NCBI GenBank assembly: GCA_949128115.1
Contig: OX421966.1
Location: 52,449,416 to 52,513,415, forward strand
Direction of reading: 5' to 3'
DNA from: Anaspis maculata
Taxonomy: Eukaryota; Arthropoda; Insecta; Coleoptera; Scraptiidae
Length of the DNA stretch: 64,000 bases
Below are positions 8,801 to 22,442 of the stretch, one piece after another; within the stretch, counting starts at the first letter, position 1, and each line of letters begins with the position of its first letter. Below the pieces are notes generated by a model. The model searched no databases, had not been told where the DNA came from, and was given only the letters and a program-made list of their open reading frames with translations. A program made the position numbers and the translations under genes.

Positions 8801-11038
8801 TCTAAGTGATATCTACTGACAAATACGGTCGTCGTGGCAACGACTTTTGGCAAAATTATCTGAGGTTTACTTAAAATTTATATTTCACGTCAAAGTTCCT
8901 TCACGGTCAGGTAGTTTCTACGGATTTAATTTCAGAACTGGAAAATAAGTAAAAGAAATTATTTTCATTGAAATTTGAGAATTTCCATGTTTCGTGTAGA
9001 CTCAGGAATCAGAAAATGAATGTAATTTGGTTTTTTCGTATTTCCAAAAAGGAGAAATGAATCTTTTAATGTCTTCTGTTTATATTCAAAATTTTGCTCT
9101 TGTCGAGCCATGTCGCGTTGGGAGCCTACAGAAATAGTTCTTAGCGCGACATAAGACATAATTGTCGCGCTATGATGGGCTCTTAGCGTGACACATGAAA
9201 GAAAAACTTTTTCAAAATCCAAATTAGGCAACATGGCATTTCTAAGTGATATCTACTGACAAATACGGTCGTCGTGGCAACGACTTTTGGCAAAATTATC
9301 TGAGGTTTACTTAAAATTTATATTTCACGTCAAAGTTCCTTCACGGTCAGGTAGTTTCTACGGATTTAATTTCAGAACTGGAAAATAAGTAAAAGAAATT
9401 ATTTTCATTGAAATTTGAGAATTTCCATGTTTCGTGTAGACTCAGGAATCAGAAAATGAATGTAATTTGGTTTTTTCGTATTTCCAAAAAGGAGAAATGA
9501 ATCTTTTATTGTCTTCTGTTTATATTCAAAATTTTGCTCTTGTCGAGCCATGTCGCGTTGGGAGCCTACAGAAATAGTTCTTAGCGCGACATAAGACATA
9601 ATTGTCGCGCTATGATGGGCTCTTAGCGTGACACATGAAAGAAAAACTTTTTCAAAATCCAAATTAGGCAACATGGCATTTCTAAGTGATATCTACTGAC
9701 AAATACGGTCGTCGTGGCAACGACTTTTGGCAAAATTATCTGAGGTTTACTTAAAATTTATATTTCACGTCAAAGTTCCTTCACGGTCAGGTAGTTTCTA
9801 CGGATTTAATTTCAGAACTGGAAAATAAGTAAAAGAAATTATTTTCATTGAAATTTGAGAATTTCCATGTTTCGTGTAGACTCAGGAATCAGAAAATGAA
9901 TGTAATTTGGTTTTTTCGTATTTCCAAAAAGGAGAAATGAATCTTTTAATGTCTTCTGTTTATATTCAAAATTTTGCTCTTGTCGAGCCATGTCGCGTTG
10001 GGAGCCTACAGAAATAGTTCTTAGCGCGACATAAGACATAATTGTCGCGCTATGATGGGCTCTTAGCGTGACACATGAAAGAAAAACTTTTTCAAAATCC
10101 AAATTAGGCAACATGGCATTTCTAAGTGATATCTACTGACAAATACGGTCGTCGTGGCAACGACTTTTGGCAAAATTATCTGAGGTTTACTTAAAATTTA
10201 TATTTCACGTCAAAGTTCCTTCACGGTCAGGTAGTTTCTACGGATTTAATTTCAGAACTGGAAAATAAGTAAAAGAAATTATTTTCATTGAAATTTGAGA
10301 ATTTCCATGTTTCGTGTAGACTCAGGAATCAGAAAATGAATGTAATTTGGTTTTTTCGTATTTCCAAAAAGGAGAAATGAATCTTTTAATGTCTTCTGTT
10401 TATATTCAAAATTTTGCTCTTGTCGAGCCATGTCGCGTTGGGAGCCTACAGAAATAGTTCTTAGCGCGACATAAGACATAATTGTCGCGCTATGATGGGC
10501 TCTTAGCGTGACACATGAAAGAAAAACTTTTTCAAAATCCAAATTAGGCAACATGGCATTTCTAAGTGATATCTACTGACAAATACGGTCGTCGTGGCAA
10601 CGACTTTTGGCAAAATTATCTGAGGTTTACTTAAAATTTATATTTCACGTCAAAGTTCCTTCACGGTCAGGTAGTTTCTACGGATTTAATTTCAGAACTG
10701 GAAAATAAGTAAAAGAAATTATTTTCATTGAAATTTGAGAATTTCCATGTTTCGTGTAGACTCAGGAATCAGAAAATGAATGTAATTTGGTTTTTTCGTA
10801 TTTCCAAAAAGGAGAAATGAATCTTTTATTGTCTTCTGTTTATATTCAAAATTTTGCTCTTGTCGAGCCATGTCGCGTTGGGAGCCTACAGAAATAGTTC
10901 TTAGCGCGACATAAGACATAATTGTCGCGCTATGATGGGCTCTTAGCGTGACACATGAAAGAAAAACTTTTTCAAAATCCAAATTAGGCAACATGGCATT
11001 TCTAAGTGATATCTACTGACAAATACGGTCGTCGTGGC

Positions 11039-14000
11039 AACGACTTTTGGCGAAATCATCTGAGGTTTACTTAAAATTTATATTTCACGTCAAAGTTCCT
11101 CCACGGTCAGGTAGTTTCTACGGATTTAATTTCAGAACTGGAAAATAAGTGAAAGAAATTATTTTCATTGAAATTTGAGAATTTCCATGTTTCGTGTGGA
11201 CTCAAGAATCAGAAAATGAATGTAATTTGGTTTTTTCGTATTTCCAAAAAGGAGAAATGAATCTTTTAATGTCTTCTGTTTAAATTCAAAATTTTGCTCT
11301 TGTCGAGCCATGTCGCGTTAGGAGTCTACAGAAATGGTTCGTAACGCGACATAAGGCATAAGTGTCGCACTATGATGGGCTCTTAGCGTGACACATGAAA
11401 GAAAAACTTTTTCAAAATCCAAATTGGGCAAGATGGCATTTCCAAGTGATATATACTGACGAATACGATCGTCGTGGTAACGACTTTTGGCGAAATCATC
11501 TGAGGTTTACTTAAAATTTATATTTCACGTCAAAGTTCCTCCACGGTCAGGTAGTTTCTACGGATTTAATTTCAGAACTGGAAAATAAGTAAAAGAAATT
11601 ATTTTCATTGAAATTTGAGAATTTCCATGTTTCGTGTGGACTCAAGAATCAGAAAATGAATGTAATTTGGTTTTTTCGTATTTCCAAAAAGGAGAAATGA
11701 ATCTTTTAATGTCTTATGTTTAAATTCAAAATTTTGCTCTTGTCGAGCCATGTCGCGTTAGGAGTCTACAGAAATGGTTCGTAACGCGACATAAGGCATA
11801 AGTGTCGCACTATGATGGGCTCTTAGCGTGACACATGAAAGAAAAACTTTTTCAAAATCCAAATTGGGCAACATGGCATTTCCAAGTGATATCTACTGAC
11901 GAATACGGTCGTCGTGGTAACGACTTTTGGCGAAATCATCTGAGGTTTACTTAAAATTTATATTTCACGTCAAAGTTCCTCCACGGTCAGGTAGTTTCTA
12001 CGGATTTAATTTCAGAACTGGAAAATAAGTAAAAGAAATTATTTTCATTGAAATTTGAGAATTTCCATGTTTCGTGTGGACTCAAGAATCAGAAAATGAA
12101 TGTAATTTGGTTTTTTCGTATTTCCAAAAAGGAGAAATGAATCTTTTAATGTCTTCTGTTTAAATTCAAAATTTTGCTCTTGTCGAGCCATGTCGCGTTA
12201 GGAGTCTACAGAAATGGTTCGTAACGCGACATAAGGCATAAGTGTCGCACTATGATGGGCTCTTAGCGTGACACATGAAAGAAAAACTTTTTCAAAATCC
12301 AAATTGGGCAACATGGCATTTCCAAGTGATATCTACTGACGAATACGGTCGTCGTGGTAACGACTTTTGGCGAAATCATCTGAGGTTTACTTAAAATTTA
12401 TATTTCACGTCAAAGTTCCTCCACGGTCAGGTAGTTTCTACGGATTTAATTTCAGAACTGGAAAATAAGTAAAAGAAATTATTTTCATTGAAATTTGAGA
12501 ATTTCCATGTTTCGTGTGGACTCAAGAATCAGAAAATGAATGTAATTTGGTTTTTTCGTATTTCCAAAAAGGAGAAATGAATCTTTCAATGTCTTCTGTT
12601 TAAATTCAAAATTTTGCTCTTGTCGAGCCATGTCGCGTTAGGAGTCTACAGAAATGGTTCGTAACGCGACATAAGGCATAAGTGTCGCACTATGATGGGC
12701 TCTTAGCGTGACACATGAAAGAAAAACTTTTTCAAAATCCAAATTGGGCAACATGGCATTTCCAAGTGATATCTACTGACGAATACGGTCGTCGTGGTAA
12801 CGACTTTTGGCGAAATCATCTGAGGTTCACTTAAAATTTATATTTCACGTCAAAGTTCCTCCACGGTCAGGTAGTTTCTACGGATTTAATTTCAGAACTG
12901 GAAAATAAGTAAAAGAAATTATTTTCATTGAAATTTGAGAATTTCCATGTTTCGTGTGGACTCAAGAATCAGAAAATGAATGTAATTTGGTTTTTTCGTA
13001 TTTCCAAAAAGGAGAAATGAATCTTTTAATGTCTTCTGTTTAAATTCAAAATTTTGCTCTTGTCGAGCCATGTCGCGTTAGGAGTCCACAGAAATGGTTC
13101 GTAACGCGACATAAGGCATAAGTGTCGCACTATGATGGGCTCTTAGCGTGACACATGAAAGAAAAACTTTTTCAAAATCCAAATTAGGCAACACGGCATT
13201 TCCAAGTGATATCTACTGACGAATACGGTCGTCGTGGTAACGACTTTTGGCGAAATCATCTGAGGTTTACTTAAAATTTATATTTCACGTCAAAGTTCCT
13301 CCACGGTCAGGTAGTTTCTACGGATTTAATTTCAGAACTGGAAAATAAGTAAAAGAAATTATTTTCATTGAAATTTGAGAATTTCCATGTTTCGTGTAGA
13401 CTCAAGAATCAGAAAATGAATGTTATTTGGTTATTTCGTATTTCCAAAAAGGAGAAATGAATCTTTTAATGTCTTCTGTTTAAATTCAAAATTTTGCTCT
13501 TGTCGAGCCATGTCGCGTTAGGAGTCTACAGAAATGGTTCGTAACGCGACATAAGGCATAAGTGTCGCACTATGATGGGCTCTTAGCGTGACACATGAAA
13601 GAAAAACTTTTTCAAAATCCAAATTGGGCAACATGGCATTTCCAAGTGATATCTACTGACGAATACGGTCGTCGTGGTAACGACTTTTGGCGAAATCATC
13701 TGAGGTTTACTTAAAATTTATATTTCACGTCAAAGTTCCTCCACGGTCAGGTAGTTTCTACGGATTTAATTTCAGAACTGGAAAATAAGTAAAAGAAATT
13801 ATTTTCATTGAAATTTGAGAATTTCCATGTTTCGTGTAGACTCAAGAATCATAAAATGAATGTTATTTGGTTATTTCGTATTTCCAAAAAGGAGAAATGA
13901 ATCTTTTAATGTCTTCTGTGTAAATTCAAAATTTTGCTCTTGTCGAGCCATGTCGCGTTAGGAGTCTACAGAAATGGTTCGTAACGCGACATAAGGCATG

Positions 14001-14080
14001 AGTGTCGCACTATGATGGGCTCTTAGCGTGACACATGAAAGAAAAACTTTTTCAAAATCCAAATTAGGCAACATGGCATT
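11039..14080. repeat. Block C: group I monomers, copy of block A
   Basis: All private variants of block A from about 1472 onward recur at exactly +9680 bp: gtcttatg (2031/11711), atctttcaat (2901/12581), gaggttcac, ataaaatgaa (4171/13851), gtcttctgtg (4231/13911) and ataaggcatg. At the start, 11151 carries g where 1471 carries a, and the first 40 bases are group II, so the copied segment begins just inside this monomer. Confidence 0.85.
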
Positions 14081-14520
14081 TCCAAGTGATATCTACTGAC
14101 GAATACGGTCGTCGTGGCAACGACTTTTGGCGAAATTATCTGAGGTTTACTTAAAATTTATATTTCACGTCAAAGTTCCTTCACGGTCAGGTAGTTTCTA
14201 CGGATTTAATTTCAGAACTGGAAAATAAGTAAGAGAAATTATTTTCATTGAAATTTAGGAATTTCCATGTTTCGTGTAGACTCAGGAATCAGAAAATGAA
14301 TGTAATTTGGTTTTTTCGTATTTCCAAAAAGGAGAAATAAATCTTTTATTGTCTTCTGTTTAAATTCAAAATTTTGCTCTTGTCGAGCCATGTCGCGTTG
14401 GGAGCCTACAGAAATAGTTCTTAGCGCGACATAAGACATAATTGTCGCGCTATGATGGGCTCTTAGCGTGACACATGAAAGAAAAACTTTTTCAAAATCC
14501 AAATTAGGCAACATGGCATT
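11152..14520. repeat. 9680-bp tandem duplication, second copy
   Basis: Partner of 1472-4840 at an offset of 22 x 440 bp. The tandem junction lies at 11039-11051, inside cgacttttggc, where the end of block B (group II) is joined to group I. Downstream copying can be followed to about 19600. Confidence 0.85.
14081..14520. repeat. Bridge monomer, second copy
   Basis: Same as the unit at 4401-4840, including aagtaagag, aatttagga and ggagaaataa. It again marks the change from group I to group II. Confidence 0.75.
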
Positions 14521-14962
14521 TCTAAGTGATATCTACTGACAAATACGGTCGTCGTGGCAACGACTTTTGGCAAAATTATCTGAGGTTTACTTAAAATTTA
14601 TATTTCACGTCAAAGTTCCTTCACGGTCAGGTAGTTTCTACGGATTTAATTTCAGAACTGGAAAATAAGTAAAAGAAATTATTTTCATTGAAATTTGAGA
14701 ATTTCCATGTTTCGTGTAGACTCAGGAATCAGAAAATGAATGTAATTTGGTTTTTTCGTATTTCCAAAAAGGAGAAATGAATCTTTTATTGTCTTCTGTT
14801 TATATTCAAAATTTTGCTCTTGTCGAGCCATGTCGCGTTGGGAGCCTACAGAAATAGTTCTTATAGCGCGACATAAGACATAATTGTCGCGCTATGATGG
14901 GCTCTTAGCGTGACACATGAAAGAAAAACTTTTTCAAAATCCAAATTAGGCAACATGGCATT
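14521..14962. repeat. 442-bp group II monomer with a TA duplication
   Basis: The text reads cttatagcgcg at 14860-14870 where other units read cttagcgcg, a 2-bp insertion (TA duplicated) at the edge of half-site 2 of the inverted-motif cluster. It shifts the register of all later units by +2 and breaks the 89-codon minus-strand frame in this copy only. Confidence 0.85.
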
Positions 14963-17900
14963 TCTAAGTGATATCTACTGACAAATACGGTCGTCGTGGC
15001 AACGACTTTTGGCAAAATTATCTGAGGTTTACTTAAAATTTATATTTCACGTCAAAGTTCCTTCACGGTCAGGTAGTTTCTACGGATTTAATTTCAGAAC
15101 TGGAAAATAAGTAAAAGAAATTATTTTCATTGAAATTTGAGAATTTCCATGTTTCGTGTAGACTCAGGAATCAGAAAATGAATGTAATTTGGTTTTTTCG
15201 TATTTCCAAAAAGGAGAAATGAATCTTTTAATGTCTTCTGTTTATATTCAAAATTTTGCTCTTGTCGAGCCATGTCGCGTTGGGAGCCTACAGAAATAGT
15301 TCTTAGCGCGACATAAGACATAATTGTCGCGCTATGATGGGCTCTTAGCGTGACACATGAAAGAAAAACTTTTTCAAAATCCAAATTAGGCAACATGGCA
15401 TTTCTAAGTGATATCTACTGACAAATACGGTCGTCGTGGCAACGACTTTTGGCAAAATTATCTGAGGTTTACTTAAAATTTATATTTCACGTCAAAGTTC
15501 CTTCACGGTCAGGTAGTTTCTACGGATTTAATTTCAGAACTGGAAAATAAGTAAAAGAAATTATTTTCATTGAAATTTGAGAATTTCCATGTTTCGTGTA
15601 GACTCAGGAATCAGAAAATGAATGTAATTTGGTTTTTTCGTATTTCCAAAAAGGAGAAATGAATCTTTTATTGTCTTCTGTTTATATTCAAAATTTTGCT
15701 CTTGTCGAGCCATGTCGCGTTGGGAGCCTACAGAAATAGTTCTTAGCGCGACATAAGACATAATTGTCGCGCTATGATGGGCTCTTAGCGTGACACATGA
15801 AAGAAAAACTTTTTCAAAATCCAAATTAGGCAACATGGCATTTCTAAGTGATATCTACTGACAAATACGGTCGTCGTGGCAACGACTTTTGGCAAAATTA
15901 TCTGAGGTTTACTTAAAATTTATATTTCACGTCAAAGTTCCTTCACGGTCAGGTAGTTTCTACGGATTTAATTTCAGAACTGGAAAATAAGTAAAAGAAA
16001 TTATTTTCATTGAAATTTGAGAATTTCCATGTTTCGTGTAGACTCAGGAATCAGAAAATGAATGTAATTTGGTTTTTTCGTATTTCCAAAAAGGAGAAAT
16101 GAATCTTTTAATGTCTTCTGTTTATATTCAAAATTTTGCTCTTGTCGAGCCATGTCGCGTTGGGAGCCTACAGAAATAGTTCTTAGCGCGACATAAGACA
16201 TAATTGTCGCGCTATGATGGGCTCTTAGCGTGACACATGAAAGAAAAAATTTTTCAAAATCCAAATTAGGCAACATGGCATTTCTAAGTGATATCTACTG
16301 ACAAATACGGTCGTCGTGGCAACGACTTTTGGCAAAATTATCTGAGGTTTACTTAAAATTTATATTTCACGTCAAAGTTCCTTCACGGTCAGGTAGTTTC
16401 TACGGATTTAATTTCAGAACTGGAAAATAAGTAAAAGAAATTATTTTCATTGAAATTTGAGAATTTCCATGTTTCGTGTAGACTCAGGAATCAGAAAATG
16501 AATGTAATTTGGTTTTTTCGTATTTCCAAAAAGGAGAAATGAATCTTTTATTGTCTTCTGTTTATATTCAAAATTTTGCTCTTGTCGAGCCATGTCGCGT
16601 TGGGAGCCTACAGAAATAGTTCTTAGCGCGACATAAGACATAATTGTCGCGCTATGATGGGCTCTTAGCGTGACACATGAAAGAAAAACTTTTTCAAAAT
16701 CCAAATTAGGCAACATGGCATTTCTAAGTGATATCTACTGACAAATACGGTCGTCGTGGCAACGACTTTTGGCAAAATTATCTGAGGTTTACTTAAAATT
16801 TATATTTCACGTCAAAGTTCCTTCACGGTCAGGTAGTTTCTACGGATTTAATTTCAGAACTGGAAAATAAGTAAAAGAAATTATTTTCATTGAAATTTGA
16901 GAATTTCCATGTTTCGTGTAGACTCAGGAATCAGAAAATGAATGTAATTTGGTTTTTTCGTATTTCCAAAAAGGAGAAATGAATCTTTTAATGTCTTCTG
17001 TTTATATTCAAAATTTTGCTCTTGTCGAGCCATGTCGCGTTGGGAGCCTACAGAAATAGTTCTTAGCGCGACATAAGACATAATTGTCGCGCTATGATGG
17101 GCTCTTAGCGTGACACATGAAAGAAAAACTTTTTCAAAATCCAAATTAGGCAACATGGCATTTCTAAGTGATATCTACTGACAAATACGGTCGTCGTGGC
17201 AACGACTTTTGGCAAAATTATCTGAGGTTTACTTAAAATTTATATTTCACGTCAAAGTTCCTTCACGGTCAGGTAGTTTCTACGGATTTAATTTCAGAAC
17301 TGGAAAATAAGTAAAAGAAATTATTTTCATTGAAATTTGAGAATTTCCATGTTTCGTGTAGACTCAGGAATCAGAAAATGAATGTAATTTGGTTTTTTCG
17401 TATTTCCAAAAAGGAGAAATGAATCTTTTATTGTCTTCTGTTTATATTCAAAATTTTGCTCTTGTCGAGCCATGTCGCGTTGGGAGCCTACAGAAATAGT
17501 TCTTAGCGCGACATAAGACATAATTGTCGCGCTATGATGGGCTCTTAGCGTGACACATGAAAGAAAAACTTTTTCAAAATCCAAATTAGGCAACATGGCA
17601 TTTCTAAGTGATATCTACTGACAAATACGGTCGTCGTGGCAACGACTTTTGGCAAAATTATCTGAGGTTTACTTAAAATTTATATTTCACGTCAAAGTTC
17701 CTTCACGGTCAGGTAGTTTCTACGGATTTAATTTCAGAACTGGAAAATAAGTAAAAGAAATTATTTTCATTGAAATTTGAGAATTTCCATGTTTCGTGTA
17801 GACTCAGGAATCAGAAAATGAATGTAATTTGGTTTTTTCGTATTTCCAAAAAGGAGAAATGAATCTTTTAATGTCTTCTGTTTATATTCAAAATTTTGCT

Positions 17901-19962
17901 CTTGTCGAGCCATGTCGCGTTGGGAGCCTACAGAAATAGTTCTTAGCGCGACATAAGACATAATTGTCGCGCTATGATGGGCTCTTAGCGTGACACATGA
18001 AAGAAAAACTTTTTCAAAATCCAAATTAGGCAACATGGCATTTCTAAGTGATATCTACTGACAAATACGGTCGTCGTGGCAACGACTTTTGGCAAAATTA
18101 TCTGAGGTTTACTTAAAATTTATATTTCACGTCAAAGTTCCTTCACGGTCAGGTAGTTTCTACGGATTTAATTTCAGAACTGGAAAATAAGTAAAAGAAA
18201 TTATTTTCATTGAAATTTGAGAATTTCCATGTTTCGTGTAGACTCAGGAATCAGAAAATGAATGTAATTTGGTTTTTTCGTATTTCCAAAAAGGAGAAAT
18301 GAATCTTTTATTGTCTTCTGTTTATATTCAAAATTTTGCTCTTGTCGAGCCATGTCGCGTTGGGAGCCTACAGAAATAGTTCTTAGCGCGACATAAGACA
18401 TAATTGTCGCGCTATGATGGGCTCTTAGCGTGACACATGAAAGAAAAACTTTTTCAAAATCCAAATTAGGCAACATGGCATTTCTAAGTGATATCTACTG
18501 ACAAATACGGTCGTCGTGGCAACGACTTTTGGCAAAATTATCTGAGGTTTACTTAAAATTTATATTTCACGTCAAAGTTCCTTCACGGTCAGGTAGTTTC
18601 TACGGATTTAATTTCAGAACTGGAAAATAAGTAAAAGAAATTATTTTCATTGAAATTTGAGAATTTCCATGTTTCGTGTAGACTCAGGAATCAGAAAATG
18701 AATGTAATTTGGTTTTTTCGTATTTCCAAAAAGGAGAAATGAATCTTTTAATGTCTTCTGTTTATATTCAAAATTTTGCTCTTGTCGAGCCATGTCGCGT
18801 TGGGAGCCTACAGAAATAGTTCTTAGCGCGACATAAGACATAATTGTCGCGCTATGATGGGCTCTTAGCGTGACACATGAAAGAAAAACTTTTTCAAAAT
18901 CCAAATTAGGCAACATGGCATTTCTAAGTGATATCTACTGACAAATACGGTCGTCGTGGCAACGACTTTTGGCAAAATTATCTGAGGTTTACTTAAAATT
19001 TATATTTCACGTCAAAGTTCCTTCACGGTCAGGTAGTTTCTACGGATTTAATTTCAGAACTGGAAAATAAGTAAAAGAAATTATTTTCATTGAAATTTGA
19101 GAATTTCCATGTTTCGTGTAGACTCAGGAATCAGAAAATGAATGTAATTTGGTTTTTTCGTATTTCCAAAAAGGAGAAATGAATCTTTTATTGTCTTCTG
19201 TTTATATTCAAAATTTTGCTCTTGTCGAGCCATGTCGCGTTGGGAGCCTACAGAAATAGTTCTTAGCGCGACATAAGACATAATTGTCGCGCTATGATGG
19301 GCTCTTAGCGTGACACATGAAAGAAAAACTTTTTCAAAATCCAAATTAGGCAACATGGCATTTCTAAGTGATATCTACTGACAAATACGGTCGTCGTGGC
19401 AACGACTTTTGGCAAAATTATCTGAGGTTTACTTAAAATTTATATTTCACGTCAAAGTTCCTTCACGGTCAGGTAGTTTCTACGGATTTAATTTCAGAAC
19501 TGGAAAATAAGTAAAAGAAATTATTTTCATTGAAATTTGAGAATTTCCATGTTTCGTGTAGACTCAGGAATCAGAAAATGAATGTAATTTGGTTTTTTCG
19601 TATTTCCAAAAAGGAGAAATGAATCTTTCATTGTCTTCTGTTTATATTCAAAATTTTGCTCTTGTCGAGCCATGTCGCGTTGGGAGCCTACAGAAATAGT
19701 TCTTAGCGCGACATAAGACATAATTGTCGCGCTATGATGGGCTCTTAGCGTGACACATGAAAGAAAAACTTTTTCAAAATCCAAATTAGGCAACATGGCA
19801 TTTCTAAGTGATATCTACTGACAAATACGGTCGTCGTGGCAACGACTTTTGGCAAAATTATCTGAGGTTTACTTAAAATTTATATTTCACGTCAAAGTTC
19901 CTTCACGGTCAGGTAGTTTCTACGGATTTAATTTCAGAACTGGAAAATAAGTAAAAGAAATT
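14521..19962. repeat. Block D: group II monomers
   Basis: Twelve group II units and the 5' part of a thirteenth, colinear with block B: T, A, T, A with the C-to-A change (16249), then T and A alternating to 19362. The unit at 19363 carries a new variant, atctttcatt, shared with units at 37405 and 37845. The block ends inside the chimeric unit starting at 19803. Confidence 0.85.
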
Positions 19963-20242
19963 ATTTTCATTGAAATTTGAGAATTTCCATCTTTCGTGTA
20001 GACTCAGGAATCAGAAAATGAATGTAATTTGGTTTTTTCGTATTTCCAAAAAGGAGAAATGAATCTTTTAATGTCTTCTGTTTAAATTCAAAATTTTGCT
20101 CTTGTCGAGCCATGTCGCGTTAGGAGTCTACAGAAATGGTTCGTAACGCGACATAAGGCATAAGTGTCGCACTATGATGGGCTCTTAGCGTGACACATGA
20201 AAGAAAAACTTTTTCAAAATCCAAATTAGGCAACATGGCATT
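19803..20242. repeat. Chimeric monomer, group II 5' part and group I/III 3' part
   Basis: The unit begins tctaag, acaaatacgg, ggcaaaatta and cttcacgg (group II), then has ccatctttcg, tttaaattc, ttaggagtc, taacgcgac and gtcgcac (group I/III). The switch lies between about 19900 and 20080. A similar chimera stands at 36085-36524 and an identical one at 38285-38724. Confidence 0.8.
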
Positions 20243-21168
20243 TCCAAGTGATATCTACTGACGAATACGGTCGTCGTGGTAACGACTTTTGGCGAAATCA
20301 TCTGAGGTTTACTTAAAATTTATATTTCACGTCAAAGTTCCTCCACGGTCAGGTAGTTTCTACGGATTTAATTTCAGAACTGGAAAATAAGTGAAAGAAA
20401 TTATTTTCATTGAAATTTGAGAATTTCCATGTTTCGTGTGGACTCAAGAATCAGAAAATGAATGTAATTTGGTTTTTTCGTATTTCCAAAAAGGAGAAAT
20501 GAATCTTTTCTTGTCTTCTGTTTATATTCAAAATTTTGCTCTTGTCGAGCCATGTCGCGTTGTGAGCCTACAGAAATAGTTCTTAGCGCGACATAAGACA
20601 TAATTGTCGCGCTATGATGGGCTCTTAGCGTGACACATGAAAGAAAAACTTTTTCAAAATCCAAATTAGGCAACATGGCATTTCTAAGTGATATCTACTG
20701 ACAAATACGGTCGTCGTGGCAACGACTTTTGGCAAAATCATCTGAGGTTTACTTAAAATTTATATTTCACGTCAAAGTTCCTCCACGGTCAGGTAGTTTC
20801 TACGGATTTAATTTCAGAACTGGAAAATAAGTGAAAGAAATTATTTTCATTGAAATTTGAGAATTTCCATGTTTCGTGTGGACTCAAGAATCAGAAAATG
20901 AATGTAATTTGGTTTTTTCGTATTTCCAAAAAGGAGAAATGAATCTTTTAATGTCTTCTGTTTAAATTCAAAATTTTGCTCTTGTCGAGCCATGTCGCGT
21001 TAGGAGTCTACAGAAATGGTTCGTAACGCGACATAAGGCATAAGTGTCGCACTATGATGGGCTCTTAGCGTGACACATGAAAGAAAAACTTTTTCAAAAT
21101 CCAAATTAGGCAACATGGCATTTCCAAGTGATATCTACTGACGAATACGGTCGTCGTGGTAACGACTT

Positions 21169-21459
21169 TTGGCGAAATCATCTGAGGTTTACTTAAAATT
21201 TATATTTCACGTCAAAGTTCCTCCACGGTCAGGTAGTTTCTACGGATTTAATTTCAGAACTGGAAAAAAAGTGAAAGAAATTATTTTCATTGAAATTCGA
21301 GAATTTCCATGTTTCGTGTGGACTCAAGAATCAGAAAATGAATGTAATTTGGTTTTTCCGTATTTCCAAAAAGGAGAAATGAATCTTTTATTGTCTTCTG
21401 TTTATATTCAAAATTTTGCTCTTGTCGAGCCATGTCGCGTTGGGAGCCTACAGAAATAG
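21169..21459 (+). other. 96-codon plus-strand open frame; probably fortuitous
   Basis: One unit lost two stops that close this frame elsewhere: aaaataagtg became aaaaaaagtg (TAA to AAA) and aatttgag became aattcgag (TGA to CGA). The frame opens with TTG, not ATG; the first in-frame ATG comes about 70 codons later, which argues against translation in a eukaryote. It overlaps the 89-codon minus-strand frame at 21287-21556. An identical copy is at 39651-39941 through the large duplication. Confidence 0.12.
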
Positions 21460-22442
21460 TTCTTAGCGCGACATAAGACATAATTGTCGCGCTATGATGG
21501 GCTCTTAGCGTGACACATGAAAGAAAAACTTTTTCAAAATCCAAATTAGGCAACATGGCATTTCTAAGTGATATCTACTGACAAATACGGTCGTCGTGGC
21601 AACGACTTTTGGCAAAATTATCTGAGGTTTACTTAAAATTTATATTTCACGTCAAAGTTCCTTCACGGTCAGGTAGTTTCTACGGATTTAATTTCAGAAC
21701 TGGAAAATAAGTAAAAGGAATTATTTTCATTGAAATTTGAGAATTTCCATGTTTCGTGTAGACTCAGGAATCAGAAAATGAATGTAATTTGGTTTTTTCG
21801 TATTTCCAAAAAGGAGAAATGAATCTTTTATTGTCTTCTGTTTATATTCAAAATTTTGCTCTTGTCGAGCCATGTCGCGTTAGGAGTCTACAGAAATGGT
21901 TCGTAACGCGACATAAGGCATAAGTGTCGCACTATGATGGGCTCTTAGCGTGACACATGAAAGAAAAACTTTTTCAAAATCCAAATTAGGCAACACGGCA
22001 TTTCCAAGTGATATCTACTGACGAATACGGTCGTCGTGGTAACGACTTTTGGCGAAATCATCTGAGGTTTACTTAAAATTTATATTTCACGTCAAAGTTC
22101 CTCCACGGTCAGGTAGTTTCTACGGATTTAATTTCAGAACTGGAAAATAAGTAAAAGAAATTATTTTCATTGTAATTTGAGAATTTCCATGTTTCGTGTA
22201 GACTCAGGAATCAGAAAATGAATGTAATTTGGTTTTTTCGTATTTCCAAAAAGGAGAAATGAATCTTTTAATGTCTTCTGTTTAAATTCAAAATTTTGCT
22301 CTTGTCGAGCCATGTCGCGTTAGGAGTCTACAGAAATGGTTCGTAACGCGACATAAGGCATAAGTGTCGCACTATGATGGGCTCTTAGCGTGACACATGA
22401 AAGAAAAACTTTTTCAAAATCCAAATTGGGCAAGATGGCATT

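Larger units (their letters stand above)
4841..11038. repeat. Block B: group II monomers with dimer and tetramer order
   Basis: Fourteen full group II units plus the start of a fifteenth. Nearly the only difference between neighbours is one base, T or A, in atcttttatt / atcttttaat (for example T at 5109, A at 5549). T and A alternate, giving an 880-bp dimer, until two A units in a row (frames at 9845 and 10285). A second variant, C to A in gaaaaaattt at 6567, recurs exactly 1760 bp later at 8327, marking a four-monomer unit. The block ends inside a monomer, where group I sequence takes over between 11039 and 11051. Confidence 0.85.

Noticed and set aside
4565..10994. A family of real tandem protein genes on the minus strand
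   Set aside because: The frames only reflect one 89-codon opening in a repeated DNA unit. No recognised domain, no unique flanks, and sister units carry a stop at the same place.
21169..21459. Plus-strand gene of 96 codons
   Set aside because: Opens with TTG, arises from loss of two stops in one unit, and overlaps the opposite frame; the second copy is a DNA duplication.
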